In this document: piece by piece, positions 11,560-25,500 of the stretch
Numbering within the stretch: the stretch's first letter is position 1
Layout: each line of letters opens with the position of its first letter
Source of the DNA: Letharia columbiana
Lineage: Eukaryota; Ascomycota; Lecanoromycetes; Lecanorales; Parmeliaceae
Length of the DNA stretch: 64,000 nt
Reading direction: 5' to 3'
NCBI RefSeq assembly: GCF_014066305.1
Contig: NW_023501063.1
Location: 496,001-560,000 of the forward strand
Notes under the pieces: model-generated
Databases searched by the model: none
Told to the model about the DNA's origin: nothing
The model's input: only the letters and a program-made list of their open reading frames with translations
Program-made: the position numbers and the translations under genes

Positions 11560-13920
11560 ATATTAATTTTCTATTTTTATATTATTTTCGTTCTCGAGTA
11601 GTAGCTTTAATAGTATATATTTATTCTATATAGATAATACTAAATTTATATAAACTTTTATTATTAGCGTATTTCTATACTCGTTCGCTTAGTTAATATC
11701 GACTTCGTATTAGATTAATATTCTAATAATAGCGTTCTACTTCTCTATTAATTCTCTTTTTATAAACTCGTAAACTTAATATAAGAGCGACCTTTCGTTA
11801 CTTAACTTATTTATATTAATATTTCTTTTTAGAAGTAAACTAAGTATATCGAAATTTTAATTTAAATTTATTATTTAGATTTTAAGGGGTATATAATTTA
11901 TAAAATTAGCTTTATTAATATCTACTTTAGTATTAAGTAGCGCTTCGACGCTAGCATATTAATATTTCGAGTATAATATTATACTATTTAAGAGTGTTAA
12001 TATAAAAGCTAAAAGTCTCGATATTACGAAATAAAGTAATATCTACTTTAAATTATTATTATTAATATTAGCGTCGTAATCTATTAGCAACTTAATCGTC
12101 TATATAAATTAGAAATAATTATATTTATTAAACTTATTAAGATTTATAATCTCTTATAATATAAGATAGAGATAATTATACTTCAATTAAAGTATTATAG
12201 AGTTCGCTCTCTCTTCTAAAAGTAATTATATTAATATCGAATAATTTTTACTTATAAGTATTAGAGTTATATAATTCCCTCGATCTCTAATTAATATATT
12301 CGCTCTATAGTCTAATAAAAGGCGTATAATAACTAATCTATTTATAATCGCTAAGAGTTTATAAATATAATAAAATAAAGACTTAATCTATCTAATTAGA
12401 TTTATATTCACCCTATTTTCTAATAGAAGTTATATATTCTTTATATTATTATTAAAAACGCTTAGATATAAAATCTCTACTTCTTTAAGATTATTAATAT
12501 TAGCGCTTATACTCCTATTAATTAACTATTAAATAAGATTAAAGCGATATTTAGCGATAATATATAACTCGACTTTCTCTATACTAAATAATAGATTTAG
12601 AATAATTAAAGAACTTCGACTATTTAGTAGAGACGCTCTCTCTAATATATATATTACTTTTAAACTTATTAGACGATTATAAAATATTATTAAATCGAAG
12701 ATATTCGCGATACTTTTCTTATATAGCTTATTTATATCTCTAGCTAGCTAAGATATAATCGTTAATTACTATTACTCTATTTAACTCTTATTAGATATCT
12801 AAATAATTAGAAATATAATAATTACTTATAATTAATAGATATATAGCTATATAAGTTTTTATATTAAAATTTAGATACTAAATAATATACGTCTAGACTT
12901 AGAAATTTATATATAGAATAAGAGAAAATATTCTCTACTATTTTATTTAAAAGTATATTAAAACTTATACTATATATATAAAATCGAATAGAATAAGATC
13001 TAAAAAAGACTATAATAAGTAGTATAAGGACTTATAGTTACTAATATTCGTATTCGCTAAATAAGACTTAAAAATTTAGAAAGATATCTATATATAAGTT
13101 TTCGCTCGAGAGCTAATTTATAATAACTAGATAAGAGATAATATTTTTCTTATAATAATATAGCGCTAAGCAGCTTTTCTTATAGTACGAAAGTTTTATT
13201 CTTAAAAACGAGTCTCTATATAAAGGTTAATATCGAAAACTCTTAACGCCTTAACGTCTCGACTTCTACGCTTTATCTAAAAGATCTAGAAAGTAAACTT
13301 TAAATTACTTCGAAATTACTTAAGGCGTAATACTTCTAATTAATTTATAAAAAGTCTTAAAGCTTTAATTAATACGCTCTTATATAATTATAAAAGAAAC
13401 ATTAATTAAATATATCTCGATCTTATAATAGACTCTATAATTATATTATTATTTATCTAAATTTATAAAGACTAAAGAGTTTTAAAAGTATAATTAAAGC
13501 TATTATTAGCGTTATAAATAAATATATAATATAAGCGAAAGCTTCTATAGAAAAAGGATAAAAGTTTTTAAAAGAAAGTTAAAAAGCTTTAGCTATAAAT
13601 AACGCTATAGTATTTCCCTTAATTAAATCTATAAATATCTTTATTATTTCTCGCTTAACTACTTTAAAACCCGCGTATTCTATATCTAGCCTATTGAATT
13701 ATAAATATTCCTTTCTATTAAAATAGCGCTGCGTACGAAGTATTAATATAATATAAAATTAAGTTACTTAGAAAACTTCTCTAATTCACGCTATTATCGT
13801 AGAAATAGATATATATAATATTCGTATAAGCTATAAAAAAGGGTAAAGTCGACTCTTCTAAGTTATTATAAGCCGGGTTTAAATATACTAGACCCGCGAC
13901 TCGTATAGTATATAAGATTC
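11560..13920 (-). pseudogene. ankyrin-repeat protein relic (possibly NLR-like)
   Basis: On the minus strand, successive ankyrin-repeat units can be read between about 12,700 and 11,560. Examples in reading order are: L-I-N-R-S-I-S-A-N-I-N (near 12,500); V-I-I-R-L-L-L-D-Y-R-A-N-I followed by R-D-R-G-N-Y-I-T-L-I (12,350-12,250); T-I-K-L-L-I-D-Y-D-A-N-I-N (about 12,100-12,060); Y-A-S-V-E-A-L-L-N-T-K-V-D-I-N-K-A-N (about 11,970-11,910); then F-D-I-L-S-L-L-L-K-R-N-I-N-I-N and a further unit ending E-V-D-I-N. They match the ankyrin core '..V+LLL..GADIN..D..G.T.L..A'. Upstream, 12,900-13,920 continues as an open minus-strand frame whose domain I cannot name. I saw no clear P-loop, so a NACHT/NLR architecture is only a possibility. 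RIP stops show the gene is dead. Confidence 0.75.
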
Positions 13921-14124
13921 CTTTTTAATTAAAGAGGTTAATATTATAATTAAAGATCGAAATACTCTCTAATAAGTATATTATAGATATTAAGTAGTTA
14001 TTTATATAGCTAATATTAATATTCGAGAAATTAGTAAAACTATCTTTAATCTTACTATCGTTAGAGTTAGTATTAGAGCTAATATAGATTCTTTCTATTT
14101 ATCTTATTAAAAAGATATATTAGA

Positions 14125-14530
14125 TTAATAAAGCTTCGGGAAATAATATAGTTAAAGAGTTATCGATTACGAATAAAGATCTAATATTTAATTTTAAAGA
14201 GAGCGATAAGTTAGTCTTATATAAATTTATAATAAAAATAATTATATAGTCTTTAGTTATAGTAGACTTAATCTTAAGAATATCTATAATTAAAATAATA
14301 TTTAACTCTTAAGAGAGCGAAATTAGAAGAATATTTATCTTTAAAGTCTCTATAATTATAATAATAGATAAATCTCGAATATAAGCGAGTAATAAGATTA
14401 TTAAGTTTAAATTTAAAATCTCTTTAATAATAATATTATCTATATCTAGAGTTAAGTACTCTTTAATAATTATAATTATTATAATAGACGAATAAGTAAA
14501 TAAACTTATAGCTATTAGCGGTATAAGAAT
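14125..14530 (-). pseudogene. unidentified minus-strand open relic
   Basis: On the minus strand about 130 codons run with a single stop, which is unusual in this stop-rich DNA. The translation is Ile/Leu-rich with interspersed Lys, Asp and Ser, and no motif I recognise. It lies upstream (in minus orientation) of the ankyrin relic but I cannot show they belong to one gene. It could also be the antisense shadow of a plus-strand relic, because RIP biases which frames stay open. Confidence 0.3.
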
Positions 14531-14534
14531 ATAG

Positions 14535-15570
14535 ACTATAATTCTATAAAATACCTTTATTATACGATATTCATTTATTTGAAGAATAATTATCTATTTA
14601 AAGCCTTCGAATCTTTTTAGTAGATCTTTATATAAACGCTAGAAGAAGTTATTAAAAATAGTAGCCCGCGATTTTAGCTCCCGTATCTATCGTTCTTAAA
14701 ATCTAAAGATTAAGAGATAAATACCTTTAATAGCCAACTAATACAAAATTTAAATTAAAATTCTAAATTATAAATAGAAATTTATTAATATAAGATAGGG
14801 CGAAGTATTAATTAAAGTCTTTTTTATTTTATAATAAGCTATATAACTATTAAATATAATATAAATTATAAAAATACTCTAATTTCTAAGTGCTAGAGAA
14901 TATTTATAAGTATAGACTACTACTTTTTCATTTAATTCTATATTTTTATTACTAATAAAGATAAATACGCTAATATTCTTAATCTATTTAATTTTATTCT
15001 TATTTAATCTTAATATATCGTATAAAAGTTAAATAATCGATAGTTTTATTATAAGAACTTTATTCTATATTATTATAGATATATTATTTTTTATCTACGC
15101 TTCTATCTTATCTATATAAACTTTTTTTATATCGAATAACCCTTCGATAATAGCTTTCTCTTCGATCTCTTTATTAATTATATTATTAAGTTCGTTAAAA
15201 AATCTATTAATAAAGTTATATTATAATCTAGAATTAGCTTTAGACTTATAGTAATTAGATTACTTAGTCTAAGTAAGAATAATAAATAAATATTTAAAAA
15301 GCGATTTAAGAGCTTAATTTAGTAATTTTTAATATATTGCTATAAGAAAGATAATGATAATTATAATAATTTCTTATCTAATATAAACTATCTAATTATA
15401 TTCATTTCGAATTAAAAAGAATAAATCTATTAGATATATTTTTATAACGTAAAGACTAATAAAGAGCTAATTTATTATCTTAAGATATATTAAACCTTTA
15501 ATATTCATATTAAATCTTATCATTTTAAGAATATTATAGCGCTATACTATAAGAAATAAATTAAAAATAA
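14535..15570. other. degenerate RIP'd DNA
   Basis: About 1 kb of AT-rich sequence without a readable domain, repeat or RNA gene. Confidence 0.4.
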
Positions 15571-15574
15571 TAAT

Positions 15575-16110
15575 ATTAAAGACTAGAATTAAGAGAGAGA
15601 TAATAGAGTATATTAAATCTAAGTAATATAAATATAAATTACTTTAAAGACTAAATAAGCTTCTATTAATTACTATCAAATTTATATAAATAGAAAAAAA
15701 GATTCTTTATCTAATTTCGAGCTTTAATTCTCTTTTTTATTTCTATTATACTATTATATCTAGTAGAAAGTTAATAAGAAAGAATATTAAGCGTTTTAAT
15801 TAAAGAAGCGTTATAGTATTAATAAATAAAGCTTATAGTATTATATAAGAGAAGAAATAATTTCTAATCTTTAATAGATTCTAAGTTATTATATTAGCAA
15901 TTAAGATAAGATTCTAGACGAAGTCGTTAAGTATTATAGCTATACTCGAGAAAATAAATATTATAAAAAATAATTAAATAAAAAGAAAGTAGAAATAGTA
16001 TTTTTATATTGATATTTTAATAGTAATTCGAAAGTATATATCTTACTATAAGATAAGATAATATAAGATAAATAAAAGAATTATTATAATTATCGCTAGT
16101 AAATATACTA
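15575..16110 (+). pseudogene. unidentified Gln/Lys/Tyr-rich relic
   Basis: A plus frame of about 175 codons whose only interruptions are RIP-type stops. Between them the translation looks protein-like, with Asn, Lys, Glu, Ser and Tyr-rich segments (for example K-R-Y-S-I-N-K, R-E-E-I-I-S-N-L and D-E-V-V-K-Y-Y). It probably descends from a coding sequence, but I recognise no family. Confidence 0.35.
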
Positions 16111-16119
16111 ATAAAACTC

Positions 16120-19100
16120 TTTATAATACTATAATTATCGATTTAAAAAGTTTCTTTAACTAAGATAATCTAGAGTATATCGCGATAAGATAACTTATTT
16201 ATAATAGTAGACTTATAAAAGTAACTAGCATTATATAAAGAATAATTAAAATTTCAATTATATTACTTATAATAAATACTCAAAAATAATATTTCTACTA
16301 CTTTATAGAGATATATTTTTAGATTAGATTTTTCGAGGATTTCTTAATCTAATTTATAATTATAATATAGAGATAAAGATACTATAATACTTAATAGGCT
16401 AAGTAAGCTCTAAGAGAATAATTAAATTATATTAATACGAAATTTAATAGCGATTAACTCTCTAATTAAGCTTAATATTATATAATCTTTATATTTAATA
16501 ACTTTAGCTTCGAATAATAATAATTAATCTTATCTATTACCTTTTCGATTTAGGAAATTAAAGATATTTAAGCTCTCTATTAAATAGATAAACGAATTAT
16601 TTTATAATCATCTACGCTTAGATATTACTTTTATATTAAATCTATAATAAACTCTAAGATATCTAGCTTTTTTAAGAGTAAGGTCTTTGCTACTTAATAT
16701 AAGTATAATAAATATATCTTTTAAATTAGCTTAATTTCTACGTTTTCGAATAAGAGATCTATATTATCTTATCTTTAAATATATTAATAAAGCTTAGAGT
16801 AATCGCGATTAAGAGAAATATAGAAGACGCTATATAAGTAAATATTATAGAGAGTATAAAGCTAATATATAATTAGTAGTACCTTTAAAATATTAGTAAT
16901 TAATATTATTATTATAGATATATAATTAAGATAATTTAATAATATTAGCTATTTATATTATAATCGCGTATAGTATAAAAGTTTAATATAAGCTATTCGA
17001 TATATTTATATAATAATAATAATAGTTAAAACTAGATAGATCTAATAGCGACTTATATAAGTTAGAGATATATTAATTTAAGATAGCTAATTCAGATCGC
17101 TAATATCGCCTTTAGCTTCTCTATCTCTAATAAGATTTATTAGAATAAATATAAGAAGAATTATAATAGCTAAAGATATAAAGATTCTTAATAAGATAGT
17201 AAGATATTAAAGAAATAAGTAGATATCTAATCCGCGTCTCGCAATAATCTCTTTTTTAAAGATCTTTATCTTTATTATATCTAAACGGCTAAGATTAGAA
17301 AAATCGTTATATCTTACTATATTCGAATTATTATCTAATATTACTTTTATTCTATAATAGAGATATAAGAATCACTTACTATAAATTAAATAATCGGATT
17401 CTTAATTAAATATAAAGAGCTATCTCTAAAATAAAGATAGCGCTAGCGATAACTAAGAACGTAAGAAAAGACTTTAGAGACTTTCTCTCGAACCTAGAGG
17501 CCTTCGTATTAAGTATAGCCGCCGCTAGTTAATCTAAAATAAAATTTAAACTATAAGATAATATTTTTAATATAAAAGAGCTAGCGATTTCTTAAAATAG
17601 CGTAAATTAGATAGTTAGATTTATATATTCTCTTCGATAATAATTATTAATAGACTTTAGATTAATCTAAATCTATAAAATTATTAAAAAATAATTCTAG
17701 CTTTATTTTATTTTAGCTTTAATTCTTAATTTTAACTTTAATTATTAATACTAACTTCACTAAAATAGATTTATATCGTCAATTTTTAATAAGCGACTAC
17801 TTATTTCAACGCGCGGCACTTAACTAATTTCTTATAATCGTTTATTTATAAACTTTATAGTATATAAAGCGTTATTTTATCTTCAATTCGAAGTTATATA
17901 TAATAAGATTTCTTATATAATTATAGAATATATTTTATCTAAATACTAAGAATCTTAATCTTTCTCTTTTATTTATTATTCGCTATATAGATATAATTAA
18001 TAATTCTCTTAATAATTCTCTTAATAACTTAGTCGATAACTTAATCGATAATAGCTTTTACTTTAATTAACTTCTCTTTAAATATTACTTTAAGTATATT
18101 TAAGTCTATAGAAAGCTTTTATCTTTTAATATAGAAGAATAATATATAGTATCTACTAAATAATTAACTTTATAAAATAAATAACTTACTTATAATCTTT
18201 AATATATATTAAAACGTGAATTACTTTAATTATTATAATAAAGATATAATATTTAATATTAATTATCTTCTAGTTAATACTCTTAGCCTCTATATTAACA
18301 GCTATATTAATTTAACTTTAATAATAAAAAACGATTAGAAAGTTATTTATATAGGCGTATTTTATATTAATAATATCTATTAGCGTAAAAATAGTATTAG
18401 CGAAGATTTCGTATTTTATATAAATAAGGGAGTAGTCTCCGCTATTATATAACTTATAAATATAATATTAATAAATTAATATCGTTAAATAGAGTATATA
18501 TAGATTATAGATAGTCTTTTAGTTATATTAAAATCGTTTATAATATAAATAATTAATCTAATAGATATCTTATACTTCTCGCTATTATACTTATCGAATA
18601 TATAGTATTATTATACTTCGTTTCTAGCGCTTTAAATACTTATAATCTCACTTAGAGAATAATTTATTATATACTTCTAAAGCTTCTCTAGAGTATATTA
18701 ATAATATTTAAATAGTTAAAAGTATAATTATTCGAATTAAAGTAGAGTTTATAGTAAAAAAGAAAGCTAAACGTATATCTAATAAACGCGAGAATTCGAG
18801 ACTATAATATAAACTCTAAAAAAGAATTTAAGTACGCCAGCTTTAGAAAAAAGTTAAAATTAATTTCGAATATACTATCTAAGATACTCTTAAAGGCTAT
18901 AAAAAACTACTTTTTACTATATTATCAAAAATAAATTTCGTCTTTAACGCTTATTTCGAATAAGAGGCTACTTCTTAAATAATCGATTTCCTCTATTTAT
19001 AATATCTTTATTTATAATATCTCTCGAAGCTATAATATTACTTTAAACTTAATTCTTTAATAACTATAAGTTTAAATATAATCTTCTTAAATTCTATAGA

Positions 19101-20480
19101 TTATAAGATATTATTATATTAATAAAGACGTTTAAGCTAAGAATTTATCTTATAAAAAGAGAAAAAAAGAGTATCTAAACCTCTATACCTTCTTTTTTAA
19201 AGATAAAAATCTTATTAATAATTTATATAAAAGTAATATAAAGATTATAGTTATCTATAAAGATTTAGAATAGCTTATAAATAACTATTACGATTTAAAT
19301 AAGAGATCTAATAAGCGTAATTTCGATATTATTATTATACTCTTAAGAGAATATAAGATAATATCTTTTTATTCAAATATAGTCGGGAAAGTATTCGAAG
19401 TATAAACTCTATATCTAGTCGTTATTACTAGTAAATAGTATAAGAGCTCTATAAAAGTCAATTATATCTAGATTACACTTTATTTTATAACTTCTAAAAA
19501 AGAAACTATAACTTCATTTCAATTATCTTTTATTATTATAAGTAGATTTATAGATATAAGTATAGTCTCTAACGAGATAGTCTTAGATTAAATTAAAGTT
19601 ATAACGAAATACCTATATTTATATAATATCGCGAGAATATATAAAATAGCAATATCTCTGCCATTTAAAAAGCTCTACTTATAAATCTATAAAACTATAT
19701 TCAATTTTAGAGTAATATTAGAATAGAGAGAGAATATTAATATATTAATCTTAATGTAAAAGAAGTAATAGATATCTCGATAAGAAGGAATAAGCTATCT
19801 TTTTATATTTAAAGTAGCAGCTTATATATCTTAATTATAAATATATTATTCGATAATTATATACTTAACTATAGAAAATAATTTTATTAGTCTATTTAAT
19901 ATTCTTTCTTTTAATCCCCCCTCTCTCTTTAAACCTTTAGACTATTTAATATCTTTTCTTTTAATCTATTCTTCGTACACTATCTCTTTTAATTATAACC
20001 TCTCTTATATTTTTTTAAAATAGACTCCGCGGGCTTAATAAAATCGAGTAGAAGATTCGACAATATTTAGAAGTTTTATATATTATAAGATTCGAAAAGA
20101 TCTAAAATAGAGATTACTATTAGCGCCTTTTATAGATAATAAGTATAATAAAGATATATTTAATCTCGAGAAGTACGCTAATATAGACTATCTAGTCGAA
20201 ATAAGAGTACTCGATATTATCGTTTAGAATATAATAAGTAGATCTATTTAATATAATATATTACTAAGCGATTTACAAGTATATTATCTTAGCTCTTACT
20301 CTATCTTCATCTTAGTCTTTAAGAATAATTCTACTATTACAATTAATATACTTTAGCTTTTATTCTTTACTTCGTTTTTTAATAAAATTTATTATCGAGC
20401 TAATAGTAAAACTCTTCTATTATTATCGCGCTTAGCTTCTTATTTAGATCGAGCTTATAAGAGTAGAATAATTAATAAAA
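16120..20480. other. degenerate RIP'd DNA, no identified gene
   Basis: About 4.4 kb with uniform RIP signature. A pyrimidine-rich patch with surviving CCCCCC sits near 19,915. No gene, RNA or element end was identified. Confidence 0.4.
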
Positions 20481-20499
20481 GCTAGATAATATAAATAGC

Positions 20500-21550
20500 G
20501 AACTAATATATAGCATTATAATTAGAAGATAAATATATTAAATTTCTAATAAAGCTCTCTCTTTAGTAAGTATAAATAGGCCTATTATCGTACTAAAAAC
20601 GAACTTAGTTTACTAAAAGATAGAAATATAGATTTTTAGAGAAAGAAAAGATTTAATTACTATTTACTCATTATTTATAAAGCGTATAAAAAAAAGTATA
20701 TCCTTAAAAAGAAGAAGTAACTTTAAGAAATTCTAAATGTACTTACGTGGGGTATATTACTTTAGATTATTCTCTATAAATAACATATTAATAACTTACT
20801 TATATTAATAAGATTTTTATTAAGAGATTCTTAGAGCTTATAGTAACTAGCTCTCTACGTCTTCGAAATCTATATACTTAATACTATTCATCTAGTATAT
20901 ATCTATAAACTCGTTTATAAAGCTTTTAGAGTCTTATCTAAAAATATCGATATTAATTAATCTACGACTTTTAACTTTAATTATTAAGACTATATAATCT
21001 TTACTTTAAAATAAATTAATTACGATTTAATCTTCTCTTTATTATAAGTTTAGATAAAGATTAAGTATAAATATATAGTAACGTAATTTAGACTCTAACG
21101 TTAACTTAAAAAATCTATCTTCTCTTATAAAACTTTTAAATCTTTTATATTTATTACTATAAATTAACTCTATTAGATAGTTAATAATAATAAAAATAAA
21201 TCTCTTAAAAGTTAAATCTATAAATTTTATAATAGAGTAATATAAGGGCTATTATATATAATAGTAGTTTATATATATAATAATCTATAGTAGCGACTTT
21301 AAGTTTAATTTACGAATCCCCTTTCGCCTAGCGAATTAGATTTCTTACTATCTTAAATATAGTAGAATATAAAAAGAATTTATAGTTAACTTTATAGTTT
21401 CTATAAATCGAGCTATATAATTAAAATCTAAGGCGAAATTAAGTTTCTTCGATATAATAACGAACTCTTAGATGAAATTTACGATAATATAAAGTATAGC
21501 TTTAATAAGAAATTAATAGAGTAATAGATAGAATATTAGAGACTTCGATT
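20500..21550 (+). pseudogene. paralogous relic, copy A
   Basis: A plus-strand frame from about 20,826 to 21,540 reads as a mutated protein, beginning L-R-A-Y-S-N and continuing S-K-S-I-Y-L-I-L-F-I-stop-Y-I-S. The nucleotide stretch 20,600-20,930 is clearly related to 22,110-22,420, for example in the shared TTCTTAGAGCTTATAG and ATATACTTAATA. The family is not recognised. A short patch at 20,735-20,752 (ATGTACTTACGTGGGG) keeps unmutated TG dinucleotides. Frame changes between the 5' part and the main part suggest indels or an intron. Confidence 0.4.
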
Positions 21551-22079
21551 AACGCTAATTCTTTAACTATATATAAACTAATATTACTATATATTAGCTA
21601 CTAGTTTCTATAGATATTAAATTTTAATATAAATATTTCGAACTTATCTAGAAGAAATTATTATTTAATTAGAAATCTTAATATTATTAGATTAATATTT
21701 ATTAAATACTTAATATTAATAGTTAAGATTACCTTAACAGTTAACTACCTCTACTTATATCTTTATTAATTAAGATATACGCTATAGAAAAGCTAGTAGA
21801 TATAAGAAATATATAAAATAAATTAAGTAAATCTTAATATCTCTCGATTTAATTAATTTCACTCTAATTTTTAGATTATAGATTATCTTACGCTTACTTC
21901 TTCTTTTATTAATTCTTAATTATCTATATATCGCTTTAATAGCTTATAATTATTAAGCTTATACTTAGAGATCTAAAGATTAATTATTAAAAATAATAAT
22001 ATTATAATAATATATATATTAATAGAGATAGAATCCTCTTAACTAAGCGACGTTAAGGAATTAATTAAGAAAATAATAA

Positions 22080-22520
22080 TTAATCTTTATATTTTTATCT
22101 AGTAGAGTTTTAATTTACTAGAAGATAGACGTATAAGATTTTAAAGAAAAGATTAATCGCTATTTATATTCATTATAACTTTAAGAGACTCTAGATATAC
22201 TTTTAAAAGATATACTATTTTAAATTAAATCGATATACTTCTTATAAGAAGAGGCGAAGTATTACTATAGAGATTAGTATATTAATAATTCGCTTATATC
22301 TAGCGTATAGAATTATAACTAATTAAAGGGTTCTTAGAGCTTATAGCAATTATCTTCTTATATCTCTAGAATTTATATACTTAATATTACTTATCTAATA
22401 TATATTTATTAAGATTTATTTAAGAAAAGCTTATAATCTTTATACTTTCATTTATATTTTTAACAGTTATTCTACATAAAGCCCTTATCGATTTAAGAAT
22501 CTCTATATCTTATTTATTTA
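22080..22520 (+). pseudogene. paralogous relic, copy B
   Basis: This segment is related to copy A about 1.5 kb upstream in the same orientation. The shared frame reads L-R-A-Y-S-N-Y-L, then E-F-I-Y-L-I-L-L-I-stop-Y-I-F, against L-R-A-Y-S-N-stop-L and K-S-I-Y-L-I-L-F-I-stop-Y-I-S in copy A. The two copies differ by more than RIP transitions, so the duplication is old or the copies were distinct family members before RIP. Function is unknown. Confidence 0.4.
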
Positions 22521-22529
22521 TAATATTAA

Positions 22530-25500
22530 AAGCCTCTTACTATAAAATCATCTTAATAAAAGAGAAAATTAAGATTTTATTTAGTTAGTCAAATATTTTC
22601 GTTAAGTATTCATCTACTATAGATATCGAGAAGTCTTTAAATCTATCGAATATTTTCGAGGTAAATATAAGTCTAAAGTGATAGATCTCTTATTATAAAG
22701 TAATTATATCTAAAACTATCGTATTACTTCCGCTAAAAATTTCTAAAACGCGAGACTTAAATAGTAAACCTTTTATCGCGACTTCTTAATAATTTCTTTA
22801 GACTCTAATAATACTCTATTAATAATCCTTAGAATTCTTCTTATTATATATAAGAAACCTATACTCTAATAACTCTTATTCTATACTTAAACTTAATAAA
22901 AGACTTATATTCTCAAATCGCTTAGAATCTTCTTAATCGAGACTTGAAAGTATAATATAAAAAGATTCTAAAGGGAGTATCGTATTATCTATTAATATCT
23001 ACCCTCTTCAGATCTAGCGATAACAAATAGTTCTACTTAATTAAATTGCTTCGCGAGCTATTCTACATATTTAATAATTATTTTACTAATTAGTAATAGA
23101 GATTTAATCTAAACTTAACGAATCTCATATTTTCGAAATACTTAATTCTTTATAATCTTACTCTAAACGTTAAAATCGCGGCTTTATAATTATTTTATAA
23201 GCCTTTTAAATTATTAGAAGCCTTTCTAATATTAAAACTCGCAGATAATAAATAGATTTAAATAGTAACCGCTTATCAAGTTAGTAAATAAGTTAGACTA
23301 TTTAAAAGATTTTTATTTATTATCTATTCGAAGTTAATATATATCTCTAGCTTTACTTATTAGAGAAGATTCTAATAGAAAATAAGAATATTTTCTCTAC
23401 GCTATTAAATAATTTTAGTATTTAATAAGTAAAATATTTTATAATCTTTTAATAAGTAATCTCTAGCGTTAGAAATTTAATATTAATAAATATAGTAAGT
23501 AGACGAATCGTTTAGCCTTAGTTCTAATAAAACTAGAGTATAATATATTCTTACTTCTAACGTCGAGCTTACTATTTACTAGATAAGAGTTTAAGACTCT
23601 TTATATATAGATATAATTAAAATATAATTAAATAGTATATTATAAACTAAAAAGAGAGCCTTCGTATTTTATAAGACTCTATTATTATTACGTTAAGTAT
23701 TAATATCTTAATATCTCTAGAAATACTTAAATAAGAATAGCGTATCGAAACTCGTCGATTAGTAGCCGAGCATTTTCTCGAATTCGATTATTTTTTAGCT
23801 AAATTTCTAAGTATTAGTTTTTAAGCTTTAAAGAGTATAAGTTACTCTTACTAATTAGCGGCCTCTATTTCGCTTAATAAAAAGAAAACTTAAAAAATCG
23901 AGTATATCTTATCTAAAGTTCTCGCTAACCTCGAGAATATATCTAAATATATTAGTAAATAAGTCTTAACGTATTAGAAGAATCAATTCTATACTTAAAA
24001 GCGTATAAAGATAAAGTCATCTATAGATAGATAGAGTTTTAAGATTAATCTAATATCTTTACTAGCTTATTATATAAAAGTCTTACTATCTTAATATAAA
24101 CGCTATTAAATATAAAAAGATATCGTCTTCTAAATTTACGTATTAAAAAGATCTTTTTAATCTTAGAATCTATAAACGTAGATTTATACAGTCTATTATC
24201 CTCCTATATACTCGACTATTCTTTATCTTTTATAGAGTATACTTATAATTCTTATCTAAATATACGACTTTTCTTTATTTATAGAATAGAAGAATACTAG
24301 TAAATAATTAGATCGAGGCTTTAAGCTAATTAATTTATATACTTCTTATATAGAAATAAGAAATAAGAATTAATTCGATTAATTTTTCGACGCTTATATA
24401 ATATATAGCATCTTTCTAAAATTTTTATTATTCTTTAGCGAGCTAGTAATTAGAAGAGAATCGCTAGATTTATAAATATAAAAAGAAGAGCTATATTTAA
24501 TCTTTTAACGAAGATAGAAAGAATAAATTAAGTTATATAAAGTATATTAGAAATAACTTATACTCGTAGAGAAATATTTACTTAAGTTCTATTCTAAACT
24601 CCTATATACGTATATAGTAGTATTTTCTTAATAGTCGTAGATATAGTTTAATAACAACCCGCTATCTACCGCTAATTCTATTATTATATATCTTTTAATA
24701 CTTCTCTTATAGAGTCGTATATCGTAATTAATATTTTCGAAATCGATATTAATTTATAAATAGCGAATACGATATCTATTAATATATATTAATTTTTACT
24801 AATACTTTAATATTCTCTATAGATATTAATACTAGCTTGCTTTCGACTTTTAGCTTTAATCGCTAATCGATATAAATTATATAATCTTCACTTTAATATA
24901 AATCGCTTAAAGTCTCCTTAATTACAATTTATTTCTCTATATTACTTCTCGAGAATTAATAGCGTTATCTCCTTATCGATAACTCGTAAATTACTTTATA
25001 ATATTTTAGTATTTAAAGAAATCTAGATTTTCCATAAGTACGTTAAGTCTATTTATATTCTTTTTTTAATATATATTAAATAATTAAATATAATATTTAA
25101 TACTTTAAACTTTATCTAGTTATTATTATCTTTTCTCTTATTTTACTTTAATAATCTAGATTATACTTTAGCCTTTAATATATTAAAGTAAAAGCTCGCT
25201 ATATTTAACGTAGAAGCTAATATTATAAAAAGTATTTTATTTACTATAGAATTAATAGCGCTATTTTTCGCTATTATTTTTAATTTAAATATAAGAAGTT
25301 ATTTTTATAAACGCTTAGATACTATAATTTACTTCGATACGATTAAATTACTAATTATTATTAACTATAGTAAACTTAAATAATTACTACGCGTATAGCC
25401 TCTATCTATTAATATATAACTCTATATTTACTAGATATATAGCTCCTTTAATCGAATTAGTAGCTATTTAAAAATTAATAGATATTAATAAATATCGATA

